Assembly: GCF_002362315.1 (NCBI RefSeq)
Contig: NZ_MTZV01000004.1
Location: 1,674,001 to 1,738,000 of the forward strand
Direction: 5' to 3'
Length of the DNA: 64,000 nt
Source of the DNA: Paraburkholderia acidicola
GTDB lineage: Bacteria; Pseudomonadota; Gammaproteobacteria; Burkholderiales; Burkholderiaceae
How positions within the stretch are numbered: the stretch's first letter is position 1; every line of letters begins with the position of its first letter. Below the pieces are notes generated by a model that worked only from the letters and a program-made list of their open reading frames with translations, did no database searches and was not told the DNA's origin. The position numbers and the translations under genes were made by a program. Below are positions 41,251 through 50,115 of the stretch, one piece after another.

Positions 41251-41919
41251 TTACGCTGCGGCCGCTGTGGGCAGAAACGATTCGAGCAACATCGACGCCC
41301 GACGCGCCTGGCGCTTGAGCGCGTAGTCGAACACCGCAGCCTGTTCCTGCAGCATTTCGCTGAGGATGCTCGACTGGTCCGCCGGCGACAACGTCAGGTA
41401 CGCGTCGGCTTCGCCATACGCGTACTCGATCTTCATGCCGGCTTTTCTCGCGATGTGCATCATCGTCGAGTTGCGCGACAGGCAATGCATATAGAGCGTC
41501 GTCACGTGCGTATTGCGGCTGCGGATCGCCGCGCGTTCGAACAGCTTCGAGCCGGCACCCTGGCCGCGCGCGCTTTCCAGCACCGACACGCCGAATTCGG
41601 CGGTGCGCTTTTCGCCGTCGGCGGGCAGGTAGGCCAGATGGCCGACGCCGGCGAGCTGCAACTGGCTGTCGAATACGCCGAACACGGTGTCGCGCGAGAA
41701 ATCGATTGCGCGGACGTAGTGTTCGATCACGTGGTTTGGCACGACCTGGCCGAAACGCAGCAGACGGTCTTCCTCGTTCAGCGCGAGGAAGTGGGTGAGC
41801 AGACGGTCGCGGTCGGCGGAAGTGAGTTCCCGGACGAGAGCAGGCGCGCGACTGCCGGCCTGCAACAGGCGATCGGATGTCACGATCGGCTCATCGCCGC
41901 GGTTAGCGAGCTTGTTCAT
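41251..41919 (-). CDS. GNAT-family N-acetyltransferase
   Basis: The 222-residue protein has a GNAT domain at about residues 28-165: FGVFDSQLQLAGVGHLAYL strands, the acetyl-CoA loop ESARGQGAGSKLFERA (R/Q-x-x-G-x-G/A form), and a closing helix NSTMMHIARKAGM. The C-terminal 50 residues are helical and outside the core. The substrate is unknown. AAGGAGA precedes the ATG. It lies downstream of paaR in the same orientation but 240 bp away, so co-transcription is uncertain. Confidence 0.87.
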   Translation of the reverse strand: MNKLANRGDEPIVTSDRLLQAGSRAPALVRELTSADRDRLLTHFLALNEEDRLLRFGQVVPNHVIEHYVRAIDFSRDTVFGVFDSQLQLAGVGHLAYLPADGEKRTAEFGVSVLESARGQGAGSKLFERAAIRSRNTHVTTLYMHCLSRNSTMMHIARKAGMKIEYAYGEADAYLTLSPADQSSILSEMLQEQAAVFDYALKRQARRASMLLESFLPTAAAA

Positions 41920-42157
41920 GGACGGTTCTCCTTTTCAGACAGACAACATGATGCGATGCACCAAGCATTGTAGTCGAACCGTCAGGTCGAACCTAGGGAA
42001 AACCCTGAATTTGCTGGAGGGGATGTTCTAGATGATTATTTCGTGATGTTCAAGTGTCTGATTTTATTGAATATATTCGTTTAACTACAGCCAGTTGATG
42101 AATCGCCATTTTCCGACCATACGTTCGGAAAAATGTTGCTGTGCCGCATTTCGGAAT

Positions 42158-42754
42158 CTAGCCGAGCCCATGCTCGATCATCCCGACTACTTGCTCGGCA
42201 AACTCCTGGTACCCCATCCGGCCACCCGGTTTGAGCCAGGTAAAGGTCCAGTTGATCATGCCGAACACCATCATCGTCAGTGCGGTCTGGTTGTCGCGGG
42301 TGCTGCGCTCGGGGTAGGCGCGCGTCAACTGGCGTGCGAATGCGGCGACCACGTCGCGCTGACGGTTCAGGATGACCTCACGTTGCGTATCGACCAGATA
42401 TTTGACGTCGTTCAGCAGCGCCACGTGCCGGCTATGTGAGGTTTCGTACTCGGTGAGGAACGCGCGGACCAGCTCGGCGAAGGTTTCGCGCTCGGTCAGG
42501 CCGCGCCGCTGGCTGGCGCCTTCGACCTCCGCGATGATCAGCATCAGCCGCTTCGTGTAGCGGTCGAGCAGATCGAACAGGATCGCTTCCTTGCTCGCGT
42601 AGTAGTGGTAGAGGCGTGCTTTCGACGTGCCGCTCGCGGCGGCGAGGTCCGCCATCGAGGTGCTCGGATAGCTGGTCTGTGCGAATTTTTCGGCGGCCAG
42701 GTCGAGGATCTGTTCGCGTTGCGTTTCGTGATCGGGCGCTCGGGTACGGGCCAT
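42158..42754 (-). CDS. paaR: TetR-family repressor of phenylacetate degradation
   Basis: The 198-residue regulator has a TetR helix-turn-helix (TSMADLAAASGTSKARLYHYYASKEAILFDLL in segments at about 32-65) and a helical ligand domain. Its place next to paaABCDE, and the PaaR-type palindrome in front of paaA, support PaaR of Burkholderia, whose effector is phenylacetyl-CoA. It is transcribed in the same direction as the paa genes, 12 bp after the DUF1835 gene, so it may be autoregulated through the operon. The assignment rests on context and family together. Confidence 0.85.
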   Translation of the reverse strand: MARTRAPDHETQREQILDLAAEKFAQTSYPSTSMADLAAASGTSKARLYHYYASKEAILFDLLDRYTKRLMLIIAEVEGASQRRGLTERETFAELVRAFLTEYETSHSRHVALLNDVKYLVDTQREVILNRQRDVVAAFARQLTRAYPERSTRDNQTALTMMVFGMINWTFTWLKPGGRMGYQEFAEQVVGMIEHGLG

Positions 42755-42766
42755 GGTTCAGGACGG

Positions 42767-43600
42767 TCAGTCGGGGCAGGTGGAAAGGGCGGCGCATTGC
42801 GCGGCGCCAGCGGCGCACAGTTCGAGCGTACGCCATGACGATGCGTCACCGCGCAGCCGGACGCGGCCGGCTGCCGCGAGTTCGCGGCAACGCCATAGCG
42901 CAACGCCGTCGCTGATAAGAAAGCCGATGTTGGCCGACATCAGCGCCGCGGCGAGGCGGGCGGCTGGCTGCCAGGCGCCGGTGGCCTGGCCGAGCAGGAA
43001 GCTGTCGAGTTCACCGAAGCTGCCGCTCATGAACGTGTTGTCGCGCAGGCGGCGCGTCTCGCCGTTCGCCTGCTTCACTTCCTGCCATTCGAGTGCGAGC
43101 CGGCTGATGCGTAACACCGAGATCGGCGCCGCATCGCGCAGATGCGCGTGCAGCACCGCTGGCGCGAACATACCGACGGACGTCGCTTGATCGGCGCGGC
43201 TGTGGGCCCAGGCACCCGGGTCGGTCAGGTCGCTGATCGATAGACGCACTTCGTTCAACCGCTGGGGGCTGTTGCGCAGGTGGTAGCAGACGCGCCGCAG
43301 CGTCAACTGGTCGGCGGCGCTTTGTGCATGCCAGATCACGACATGTGAGTCGGCGGCGACAAGGTGTTCCAGCTCGGTGGCCTGGTCGGCAAACTCGCCG
43401 AAAAAGTCGCGCATGCGGTCGCTGCTCACGCGTTGCCAGAAGTCGGCGCGCACATCGGGCGATTCGTCGACGCCACGCAGCGGGCCGACTGCGAGATCGT
43501 CGCGCAGCGCCAGCACCCGGTCGTCGCGGTTCGCTTCGCGGAGGGCGCCGCGCAGCGATTCTGCCGCCACGTCGCCATTGGTTATGTGGATTGTGCTCAT
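42767..43600 (-). CDS. DUF1835-domain protein
   Basis: The 277-residue protein starts with the DUF1835 pattern (IHITNGDVAAESLRGALRE, then DDLAVGPL) and carries the associated DUF3658-like C-terminal region. Function is unknown. Start choice is uncertain: an ATG at 43600 begins the conserved part, a GTG six codons earlier has GGA too close. It lies between paaE and paaR on the same strand and may be co-transcribed with them. Confidence 0.8.
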   Translation of the reverse strand: MSTIHITNGDVAAESLRGALREANRDDRVLALRDDLAVGPLRGVDESPDVRADFWQRVSSDRMRDFFGEFADQATELEHLVAADSHVVIWHAQSAADQLTLRRVCYHLRNSPQRLNEVRLSISDLTDPGAWAHSRADQATSVGMFAPAVLHAHLRDAAPISVLRISRLALEWQEVKQANGETRRLRDNTFMSGSFGELDSFLLGQATGAWQPAARLAAALMSANIGFLISDGVALWRCRELAAAGRVRLRGDASSWRTLELCAAGAAQCAALSTCPD

Positions 43601-43738
43601 CGACAACTGATTGCCCACTCCGTGAAAAAGGCCGCTCGCAGCCGGAACGGAGTCCCGAATGTGAGCGGCCCCTAGTGTAAGCGGATCGCGACCGCGCCGG
43701 AAGCGGCGCGGCGTTTGAAGGCGCTGACCGGCGATGGC

Positions 43739-44827
43739 CTAGCGTTCGTCGTAGCTGACCACGACGCGCTCGCTCACCGGATGGCACTGGCACGTGAGCA
43801 CGAAGCCGTCGCGCACCTCGTGTTCTTCCAGCGTGTAGTTCTTCTCCATCGTCACCTCGCCTTCCAGCACCTTCGCGCGGCAGGTACAGCAGACGCCGCC
43901 CTTGCACGCGTATGGCAGCGCGAGGCCGGCGCGCAGCCCGACGTCGAGCACGCTCACGCCCTTGTACGGCAGGCGCAGCTTGCGTCGCTTGCCGTCGAGC
44001 ACGATCTCGAGGTCGGCGGCGGGTGTGTCGTCGGTGATTTCGACGATCGGTGCGCCGGCCTGCGGCAACGGCGTGCCGAAACGCTCGACATGCACTTGCG
44101 CTGGCGCGACGCCCGCCGTTTTGAGGGCGGTTTCGGCGGCGTCCATCATCGGTGCGGGGCCGCAGATGAAGGCTTCGTCGATCGAATCGGCCGGTACGAG
44201 CGTGTTCAGAAAGTCCATGCACTTCTGCTGATCGAGTACGCCGTTGAACAGCTCGACATCCTGGATGTCGTCGGACAGCACGTGATACAGCACGAAGCGG
44301 CTCATGAAGCGGTTCTTCAGGTCTTCGAGCTCTTCGGCGAACATGATCGCGTCGACGCTGCGATTGCCGTAAACCAGCGTGAACGTGCTGCGCGGCTCGA
44401 TTTCGAGCGTCGTCTTGATGATTGCGAGCACCGGCGTAATGCCCGAGCCGCCGGAAAACGCGACGTACTGTTTCCCCTGGCCCGCGTTCAGATGCGTGAA
44501 GAAGCGGCCGTCGGGTGTCATCACATCGATCGTGTGACCCGGCTGCAGTGTGTCGAACGCGAAGTTCGAGAAGCGGCCGCCACGCACGCGCTTGATGCCG
44601 ACGCGCAGTTCGCCGTCGCGGTCGTAATCGGTGACGCCGACGCAGATCGAATACGAGCGGCGCGTTTCCTCACCGTCGATGTGCGTTTTCAGCGTCACGA
44701 ACTGGCCTTGCGTGAAGCGATACAGCTCGCGCAAGGACTCGGGGACTTCGAAGGCGACCGAGACCGCGTCGGCGGTTTCGGGGCGGACTTCCCGGATGCG
44801 CAGCGAATGGAATTGCGGGGTGGCCAT
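43739..44827 (-). CDS. paaE: Phenylacetyl-CoA epoxidase reductase subunit PaaE
   Basis: The 362-residue flavo-iron-sulfur reductase passes electrons from NADPH to the PaaA diiron centre. An N-terminal ferredoxin-NADP reductase part has RRSYSIC (flavin binding) and GGSGITPVLA (NADP binding); the C-terminal plant-type ferredoxin has CKGGVCCTC and a later Cys. It begins 1 nt after the paaD stop, so the two are coupled. It is the last of the epoxidase genes. Confidence 0.96.
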   Translation of the reverse strand: MATPQFHSLRIREVRPETADAVSVAFEVPESLRELYRFTQGQFVTLKTHIDGEETRRSYSICVGVTDYDRDGELRVGIKRVRGGRFSNFAFDTLQPGHTIDVMTPDGRFFTHLNAGQGKQYVAFSGGSGITPVLAIIKTTLEIEPRSTFTLVYGNRSVDAIMFAEELEDLKNRFMSRFVLYHVLSDDIQDVELFNGVLDQQKCMDFLNTLVPADSIDEAFICGPAPMMDAAETALKTAGVAPAQVHVERFGTPLPQAGAPIVEITDDTPAADLEIVLDGKRRKLRLPYKGVSVLDVGLRAGLALPYACKGGVCCTCRAKVLEGEVTMEKNYTLEEHEVRDGFVLTCQCHPVSERVVVSYDER

Positions 44828-44828
44828 A

Positions 44829-45395
44829 TCAGTATGGTTTGAAATAGTCGAAGGGTTCGCGACAGTCGAGACAGCGATACAACGCCTTGCAGGCGGTCGA
44901 GCCGAATTGCGCGAGACGTTCTGTGTGCGCTGAGCCGCAGCGCGGGCAAGCTGGCGCCGCGAGCGGTCTGGGTATGAAGCGGATGACCTGGCTTTGGCTT
45001 TGGCTCTCGCTCGATGTAGCTGATGCGTGGCTAGCGCAGTCGCCGGTGGGCGGGGCGATGCCGTATGCGCGTAGTTTTTCGCGGGCGTCGGCGGTGATCC
45101 AGTCGGTGGTCCATGCGGGCGCGAGCACGGTCTCGATGCGGTATGGCGCGAGGGCGGCGGTGTCGAGTGCCTGCGCGACGTCTTCGGCGATCTGCGACAT
45201 CGCAGGGCAACCGGAGTACGTCGGCGTGATCACGACTTCAAGCGTGCCGTCGATACCGCGCCGCACGTCGCGCAGGATGCCGAGTTCGCGGATCGACACG
45301 ACGGGAATCTCCGGGTCCGGCACGGCTTCGAGTGCGTGCCAGGCGCGTTGCAGCGTCGGGTCGTCGGTGCCGGTGGATGTCGTGGTCGGGATCAC
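44829..45395 (-). CDS. paaD: Phenylacetyl-CoA epoxidase assembly protein PaaD
   Basis: From the GTG at 45395 the protein has 188 residues. It has a MIP18/DUF59-type fold (VPDPEIPVVSIRELGIL, TYSGCPAM) used in Fe-S or metal-centre maturation, and a C-terminal zinc-ribbon-like CPRCGSAH...CLDCREP. It is needed for the epoxidase but not part of the core catalytic complex. A Ser/Gln-rich linker separates the two parts. The frame upstream to 45497 lies within paaC, so the GTG start 19 bp after paaC is preferred. Confidence 0.93.
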   Translation of the reverse strand: MIPTTTSTGTDDPTLQRAWHALEAVPDPEIPVVSIRELGILRDVRRGIDGTLEVVITPTYSGCPAMSQIAEDVAQALDTAALAPYRIETVLAPAWTTDWITADAREKLRAYGIAPPTGDCASHASATSSESQSQSQVIRFIPRPLAAPACPRCGSAHTERLAQFGSTACKALYRCLDCREPFDYFKPY

Positions 45396-45414
45396 GGTCG
45401 TACTCTGCGTCCGG

Positions 45415-46218
45415 TTACCAGGTCGCGCCAGGATGCTGCCGCGCGATGCTTTGCAGCTCCGCGAGCAGATAGCCCATATGCTCGGAGTGCTCGCCATGCT
45501 TGCCGGTGGTGATGTGCTTCACCGGTTCGGGCAGCGCTAGCGTGGCTTCTTCGAGCGCGGCGCGTACGTCGGCAAGCCACGCGGCTTCGAGTGTCGCGGT
45601 TTGCGGGCCGATGCCGGCCGTGCTTACTGCTTCCTCGACGGCATCGGTGCTGAAGAACTCGCGCGTGTAGGGCGTCAGATAGTCGAGCGCGGCTTGCGCG
45701 CGGCGATGCGATTCGTCGGTGCCGTCGCCGAAGCGGATCAGCCACTCGCGTGCGTGATGGACGTGATAGCGCGTTTCCTTGATCGACTTCGCCGCGATCG
45801 CAGCCAGGTGCTCGTCCGTCGATGTCGCGAGCGCGGTCCACAGATGCGCCATCAGCGTCGAGTAGAAGAAGTTGCGCACGATCGTGACCGCGTAGTCGTT
45901 GTCCGCGTGCGCGGTGCCCGCGAGCGGACCGTAGTGCGGCAACTCGGCGAGCGTGTAGCTGGCGAATTCGCGTTCGGCGCGGAAGTACGCGTAGTCGTCT
46001 TCGGTCCGCGTCGTGCCAGTGAGCTGCTGCTCGAGCGTGGCCGCGTGGCTGTACAGCAGCCGCGCCTGGCCGATCAGATCGAGGCTCATGTTGGCGAGCG
46101 CGATATCTTCTTCGAGGATCGGGCCGTGACCGCACCACTCGGCGTTGCGTTGACCGAGTACGAGCGCGGTATCCGCGAGACGCAGCACGTATGAAAGATG
46201 TTGGGTCGTGATGTCCAT
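45415..46218 (-). CDS. paaC: Phenylacetyl-CoA epoxidase structural subunit PaaC
   Basis: The 267-residue ferritin-like subunit pairs with PaaA in the epoxidase core. Conserved blocks are LGQRNAEWCGHGPILEEDIALANMSLDLIGQAR (in pieces, residues 21-53) and SIKETRYHVHHAREWLIRFGDGT. It starts 7 bp after paaB and precedes paaD by 19 bp in a compact operon. Confidence 0.96.
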   Translation of the reverse strand: MDITTQHLSYVLRLADTALVLGQRNAEWCGHGPILEEDIALANMSLDLIGQARLLYSHAATLEQQLTGTTRTEDDYAYFRAEREFASYTLAELPHYGPLAGTAHADNDYAVTIVRNFFYSTLMAHLWTALATSTDEHLAAIAAKSIKETRYHVHHAREWLIRFGDGTDESHRRAQAALDYLTPYTREFFSTDAVEEAVSTAGIGPQTATLEAAWLADVRAALEEATLALPEPVKHITTGKHGEHSEHMGYLLAELQSIARQHPGATW

Positions 46219-46225
46219 GACGCGC

Positions 46226-46522
46226 TTACATGTGGTTGACTTCGTCGGGCAGCGTATAGAACGTCGGATGGCGATAGATCTTGTCGCCGGCCGGTTCGAA
46301 CAGCTCGGCCTTGTCGTTGGGATCGGAAGCGGTGATTGCCGACGACGGCACCACCCAGATGCTCACGCCTTCCTGGCGGCGCGTGTAGACGTCGCGTGCC
46401 ATGCGCAGCGCCATCGATGCATCGGCGGCGTGCAGGCTGCCGCAGTGCTTATGGTCGAGTCCCTGCTTGCTGCGCACGAACACTTCCCAGATCGGCCATT
46501 CCTTGTTGATTGACTTGTCCAT
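46226..46522 (-). CDS. paaB: Phenylacetyl-CoA epoxidase subunit PaaB
   Basis: The 98-residue subunit shows the family blocks WPIWEVFVRSKQGLDHKHCGSLHA (in part) and ADASMALRMARDVYTRRQEG, then IWVVPSSAI. PaaB bridges PaaAC units in the complex. It starts 28 bp after paaA. Confidence 0.96.
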   Translation of the reverse strand: MDKSINKEWPIWEVFVRSKQGLDHKHCGSLHAADASMALRMARDVYTRRQEGVSIWVVPSSAITASDPNDKAELFEPAGDKIYRHPTFYTLPDEVNHM

Positions 46523-46550
46523 TGCGGATCTCCTGAATCTTTGCGTGGGG

Positions 46551-47549
46551 TCAGGCGGCTTGCTGCTGCGCGCGCTGACGCTGCTTTTCCGTGTGCGCGA
46601 GCGCGGCTTCGCGAACCCAGGCCCCGTCGTCGTGCGCCTTCACGCGAGTGGCGAGACGCTCCTTGTTGCAGGGGCCGTCGCCGTTGACGACGCGCCAGAA
46701 TTCTTCCCAGTCGATCGCGCCGTAGTCGTGTTGACCGCGTGCTCCATTCCACTTGAGGTCCGGGTCCGGCAGCGTGACGCCGAGTACCTTGGCCTGGTCT
46801 ACCGTGGCGTCGACGAACTTCTGGCGCAGGTCGTCGTTCGAGATGCGCTTGATACCCCACTGCGACGACTGGTTGCTGTGTATCGAGTCTTTGTCGCTGG
46901 GGCCAAACATCATTAGTACCGGCCACCACCAGCGGTTCACCGCCTGCTGCACGAGTTCGCGCTGCGCGTCGGTGCCCTTCATCATCGACATCAGCGAATC
47001 GAAACCCTGCCGCTGATGAAACGATTCTTCCTTGCAGATGCGGATCATCGCGCGCGCATACGGACCGTACGTGCAGCGGCACAGCGGAATCTGGTTCATG
47101 ATCGCCGCGCCATCGACCAGCCAGCCGATTACACCGACATCGGCCCATGTTGGCGTCGGGTAGTTGAAGATGCTCGAATATTTGGCCTTGCCCGCGTGCA
47201 GTGCGTCGACGAGTTGATCGCGCGACACGCCGAGCGTTTCACACGCGCTATATAGATAAAGGCCGTGGCCCGCTTCGTCCTGGACCTTGGCGAGCAGGAT
47301 CGCCTTGCGCTTCAGGCTCGGCGCACGCGTGATCCAGTTGCCTTCCGGCAGCATGCCGACGATTTCCGAATGCGCGTGCTGCGAAATTTGCCTTACAAGA
47401 GTCTTTCGATACGCTTCGGGCATCCAGTCCTGCGGCTCGATCTTGCCGTCGGCGGTCATCACGGCGTCGAAGCGCGACTGTTCTGGCGAACTGGCGGCGG
47501 CGTCCAGCGGTGCGACGTTGCCCGGGATATCGAGGGATTGCGTGTACAT
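46551..47549 (-). CDS. paaA: Phenylacetyl-CoA 1,2-epoxidase catalytic subunit PaaA
   Basis: The 332-residue diiron oxygenase subunit epoxidises the aromatic ring of phenylacetyl-CoA. Diiron-ligand helices are visible as QDEAGHGLYLYSACETLG and ICKEESFHQRQGFD, with QHAHSEIVGMLPEGNW near the N-terminus. It is the first gene of paaABCDE, 36 bp from the -10 element and 47 bp from the PaaR-type palindrome. Confidence 0.97.
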   Translation of the reverse strand: MYTQSLDIPGNVAPLDAAASSPEQSRFDAVMTADGKIEPQDWMPEAYRKTLVRQISQHAHSEIVGMLPEGNWITRAPSLKRKAILLAKVQDEAGHGLYLYSACETLGVSRDQLVDALHAGKAKYSSIFNYPTPTWADVGVIGWLVDGAAIMNQIPLCRCTYGPYARAMIRICKEESFHQRQGFDSLMSMMKGTDAQRELVQQAVNRWWWPVLMMFGPSDKDSIHSNQSSQWGIKRISNDDLRQKFVDATVDQAKVLGVTLPDPDLKWNGARGQHDYGAIDWEEFWRVVNGDGPCNKERLATRVKAHDDGAWVREAALAHTEKQRQRAQQQAA

Positions 47550-47584
47550 GGGGAGCGCTCTCGTCGAGAGTTGTCTGTTCCGGG

Positions 47585-47609
47585 AGTATAAACCAACCGA
47601 CCGGTCGGT
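47585..47609 (-). promoter_or_regulatory. PaaR operator and -10 element of the paa operon
   Basis: ACCGACCGGTCGGT at 47596-47609 is a perfect 14-bp palindrome matching the PaaR site described for Burkholderia phenylacetate genes. On the minus strand a TATACT -10 element (47590-47585) lies 5 bp from it, so a bound repressor would sit between the -35 and -10 regions. Confidence 0.85.
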
Positions 47610-47932
47610 AAATAAATTTTCGGTGCTGTTTCCAATGAATTTTCATTCTTCAGTGGAATATGCGGTCGCACTGCTTGCAGCGTTGTGGGCGGTGCCTCGC
47701 ATAAGAATCCTCAATAATTGTTATCTACCTTGCGTCCCCATTACCTGCAATCTATAAACGATGTGCGTCGGCTTGCCGGCGGATTATCGACAGCGAGGCG
47801 ATATCCGGTTTGATTAGCCACGTCTGCACGGCATCCGCGAAACCTCCGCAGATAATAATCTGGATAACCAATGAAATTGTGACGTCGAAACCCGCAAGAC
47901 CTTGATCAACCGTGCTTCGTCGAGAGCGTCCA
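47610..47932. other. Intergenic interval between the paa promoter and the S10 lipoprotein gene
   Basis: No gene is supported here. The interval is relatively AT-rich and must hold the promoter of the plus-strand S10 lipoprotein gene. A minus-strand frame of 97 residues (47752-48045) overlaps the S10 gene start and looks like chance. Confidence 0.4.
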
Positions 47933-49588
47933 ATGAAAAACAAACCATGTCTGGCGATACTGATCGCCGCATCATGCGTCGGCTTGTCCGCGTGTGGCGG
48001 TGACTCAGGTAGTTCCTCCAGTGCAGCGAAACTCAACGCCAACACGCAGGCAAAGGCGGCCTCTTCCGCCGCGGGCGCGTTGCCGGCTGATCAGCCATAC
48101 ACCGATCCGAACCGCTACAGTTCGAGCGCTTCGGCTTCGTTGGCTGCGACCGCCGCGTTCGATAAGGCGGCCATTACCCATCACTCGATATCGCTCGACG
48201 GCAAGCCGGCCAACTACACGGCGACGGCAGGCCACCTGACTGCGATCACGTCCGCGGGCGACAAGGAAGTGTCGGTGTTCTACGTGGCCTATACGCTTGA
48301 CGGCACGACGCCGGGCACACGGCCCGTCACGTTCTTCTGGAACGGTGGCCCGGGTTCATCGACGATCTGGCTGCACCTTGGCTCATGGGGACCGAGAACG
48401 CTCAATATCGACGAGGGTTCGCTGAAACTCGGCACAACCGCGCCATCGAGCTTCCCGATGGTCGACAACGACGTCACGATGCTGGACGACAGCGATCTCG
48501 TGTTCATCGACGCAACGGGAACGGGCTATTCAGAAGCCGTCGCGCCGCACAAGAACCGGGATTTCTGGTCGACGGACAAGGATGCCGGTGTGTTCCGCGA
48601 CTTCATCAACCGCTATGTGCAGGTCAACAGCCGGCAGCAGTCGCCGAAGTATCTGTACGGCGAATCGTATGGCGGTATCCGTACGCCGATCGTCGCCGAT
48701 CTGCTTGAACAGCAAGGCAGTCCCGGACAGGGTGGCCCCGCGCTGACGGGCGTGATCCTGAATTCGCCGATTCTCAGCTACAAGACGAATTGCTACGAAT
48801 ACGGCTCCACGAGCGTGCCCTGCAACGGCTTCCTACCTTCCTATGCCGGGGTCGCATACGGGCGGGGCGCGAACATCAGCAACCCGAACCAGCTGTCGCT
48901 CGCGGACTTCGTGAGCGGGATGCGCACCTTCACCGACCAGACTTATGCGCCGGCCAACAGCGCTTATCTGTCGAGAGGCACGACGCCGCCCACGAGCGTG
49001 ACGACCGCACTGAACGGCTGGACAGCGGTGTCCGCGGCGAACTGGAAACGCAATTTCAACATGCAACCCGATACCTACGCGAACTACCTGCTGAACGGCG
49101 TGGGATCGATCGATATGTACAACGGCCTGGTCGCCGCGCCCGCTGGAGCGAACTATGATGGAAGTTCGTACAACGACACGGCATTCCAGAACGCGATCAA
49201 CGACTATCTACCGAACTTCCTCAGCTACAAGAACGCATCGGCGTACAACCTGGAGCCTTCCGTCATCATCAATGACTGGGACTTCACGCACGGTTCCGAT
49301 ACCTCGGGGCGGCCGAGTTCACTGGGCGATATCGTCGACGTGCTGACACTCGATCCGTCGCTGAAAATGAAGGTGTTCGGCGGTTACGACGATCTGGTCT
49401 GCCCGATTCATCAGACCGAGCTCGATCTGCAGGGCGCAAACCTGGCACAGACGGTACCGTTCCAGCAATTCCCGGGCGGCCACATGATCTATCTGATGAA
49501 GAGTTCGCGGGCGCCGATGAAGCAGGCCATCGACACCTTCTTCGCCGCTACACCGGCGGCGGTTGCGGCCGACGTGGCGTCGCGCTAA
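47933..49588 (+). CDS. S10 serine carboxypeptidase-like lipoprotein (copy 1)
   Basis: The 551-residue protein has a lipoprotein signal (lipobox LSAC, Cys21) and a Ser/Ala-rich linker, then an alpha/beta-hydrolase domain of the S10 family. Seen are the oxyanion block WNGGPGSSTIWLHLGSWGP near 136-153, nucleophile S245 in YGESYGG, Asp at 486-487 in GGYDDLVCP, and H517 in FPGGHMIYL. S10 enzymes act at acidic pH on peptide C-termini; some members are acyltransferases. It should be anchored in the envelope. An EF-hand protein gene follows 17 bp later, and a paralogous pair lies at 58.7-61.0 kb. The Met at 47933 begins the signal peptide. Confidence 0.9.
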   Translation: MKNKPCLAILIAASCVGLSACGGDSGSSSSAAKLNANTQAKAASSAAGALPADQPYTDPNRYSSSASASLAATAAFDKAAITHHSISLDGKPANYTATAGHLTAITSAGDKEVSVFYVAYTLDGTTPGTRPVTFFWNGGPGSSTIWLHLGSWGPRTLNIDEGSLKLGTTAPSSFPMVDNDVTMLDDSDLVFIDATGTGYSEAVAPHKNRDFWSTDKDAGVFRDFINRYVQVNSRQQSPKYLYGESYGGIRTPIVADLLEQQGSPGQGGPALTGVILNSPILSYKTNCYEYGSTSVPCNGFLPSYAGVAYGRGANISNPNQLSLADFVSGMRTFTDQTYAPANSAYLSRGTTPPTSVTTALNGWTAVSAANWKRNFNMQPDTYANYLLNGVGSIDMYNGLVAAPAGANYDGSSYNDTAFQNAINDYLPNFLSYKNASAYNLEPSVIINDWDFTHGSDTSGRPSSLGDIVDVLTLDPSLKMKVFGGYDDLVCPIHQTELDLQGANLAQTVPFQQFPGGHMIYLMKSSRAPMKQAIDTFFAATPAAVAADVASR

Positions 49589-49605
49589 CCATGGAGAGCG
49601 CTAAC

Positions 49606-50019
49606 ATGAACAGGGTATGGGCTAGGGTTGCAATGGTCTGCGCGCTGTCGTCGCTGGCATCGCATGGCGCGGTTGCGCAGGTGGCGAGGATCGCGCCGAT
49701 CTCCGGTTCGATCGATGCACAGATGGTCCGCGTGGGCGACATGCTGCGGCCGCCGCCGTCGCCGCCAGCCAACGACACGCCTGAGCTGCGCGGACAGGCG
49801 CTGCATCAGCACGTGCTCGATCAGATGAAGGCCCGGTTTGATGCGGCCGCCGATCCGTCCACGCATCTGCTGACCCAGCAGGCCGCAAAGGACCATGGCA
49901 TGGGCTTCGTCGCCGATCACTTCCAGCAGATCGATCGCAACGGCAGTGGCTATATCAGCTTCGAGGATTTCAGGAACTTCCTGCGGGCGCGGCGCGGGGT
50001 GGCTTTCTCGAACAACTAG
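49606..50019 (+). CDS. Exported EF-hand protein (partner of S10 copy 1)
   Basis: The 137-residue protein has an export signal (residues 1-24, ending VAQ). Residues 78-125 form an EF-hand pair: the second loop, D110-RNGSGYISFED, has acidic or polar ligands at positions 1, 3, 5, 9 and 12 and should bind Ca2+. The first, around ADPSTHLLTQQ, has lost its ligands. A Pro-rich segment precedes the pair (RPPPSPP). GGAG lies upstream of the ATG, and the gene starts 17 bp after the S10 gene. The product is similar to the EF-hand protein at 58.7 kb. Confidence 0.82.
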   Translation: MNRVWARVAMVCALSSLASHGAVAQVARIAPISGSIDAQMVRVGDMLRPPPSPPANDTPELRGQALHQHVLDQMKARFDAAADPSTHLLTQQAAKDHGMGFVADHFQQIDRNGSGYISFEDFRNFLRARRGVAFSNN

Positions 50020-50059
50020 CGTGGTCGTGCGTTGACAGGACGCCGCTTAGGCATAAGCA

Positions 50060-50091
50060 AGCCGGCCGGATAGACTTCCGGCCGGCTTTTT
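50060..50091 (+). terminator. Intrinsic terminator of the S10/EF-hand operon
   Basis: AGCCGGCCGGA (50060-50070) pairs with TCCGGCCGGCT (50077-50087) around a 6-nt loop, followed by a T-run to 50091. Confidence 0.88.
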
Positions 50092-50115
50092 CAATTCCGC
50101 CACAGGAGACGGCAA

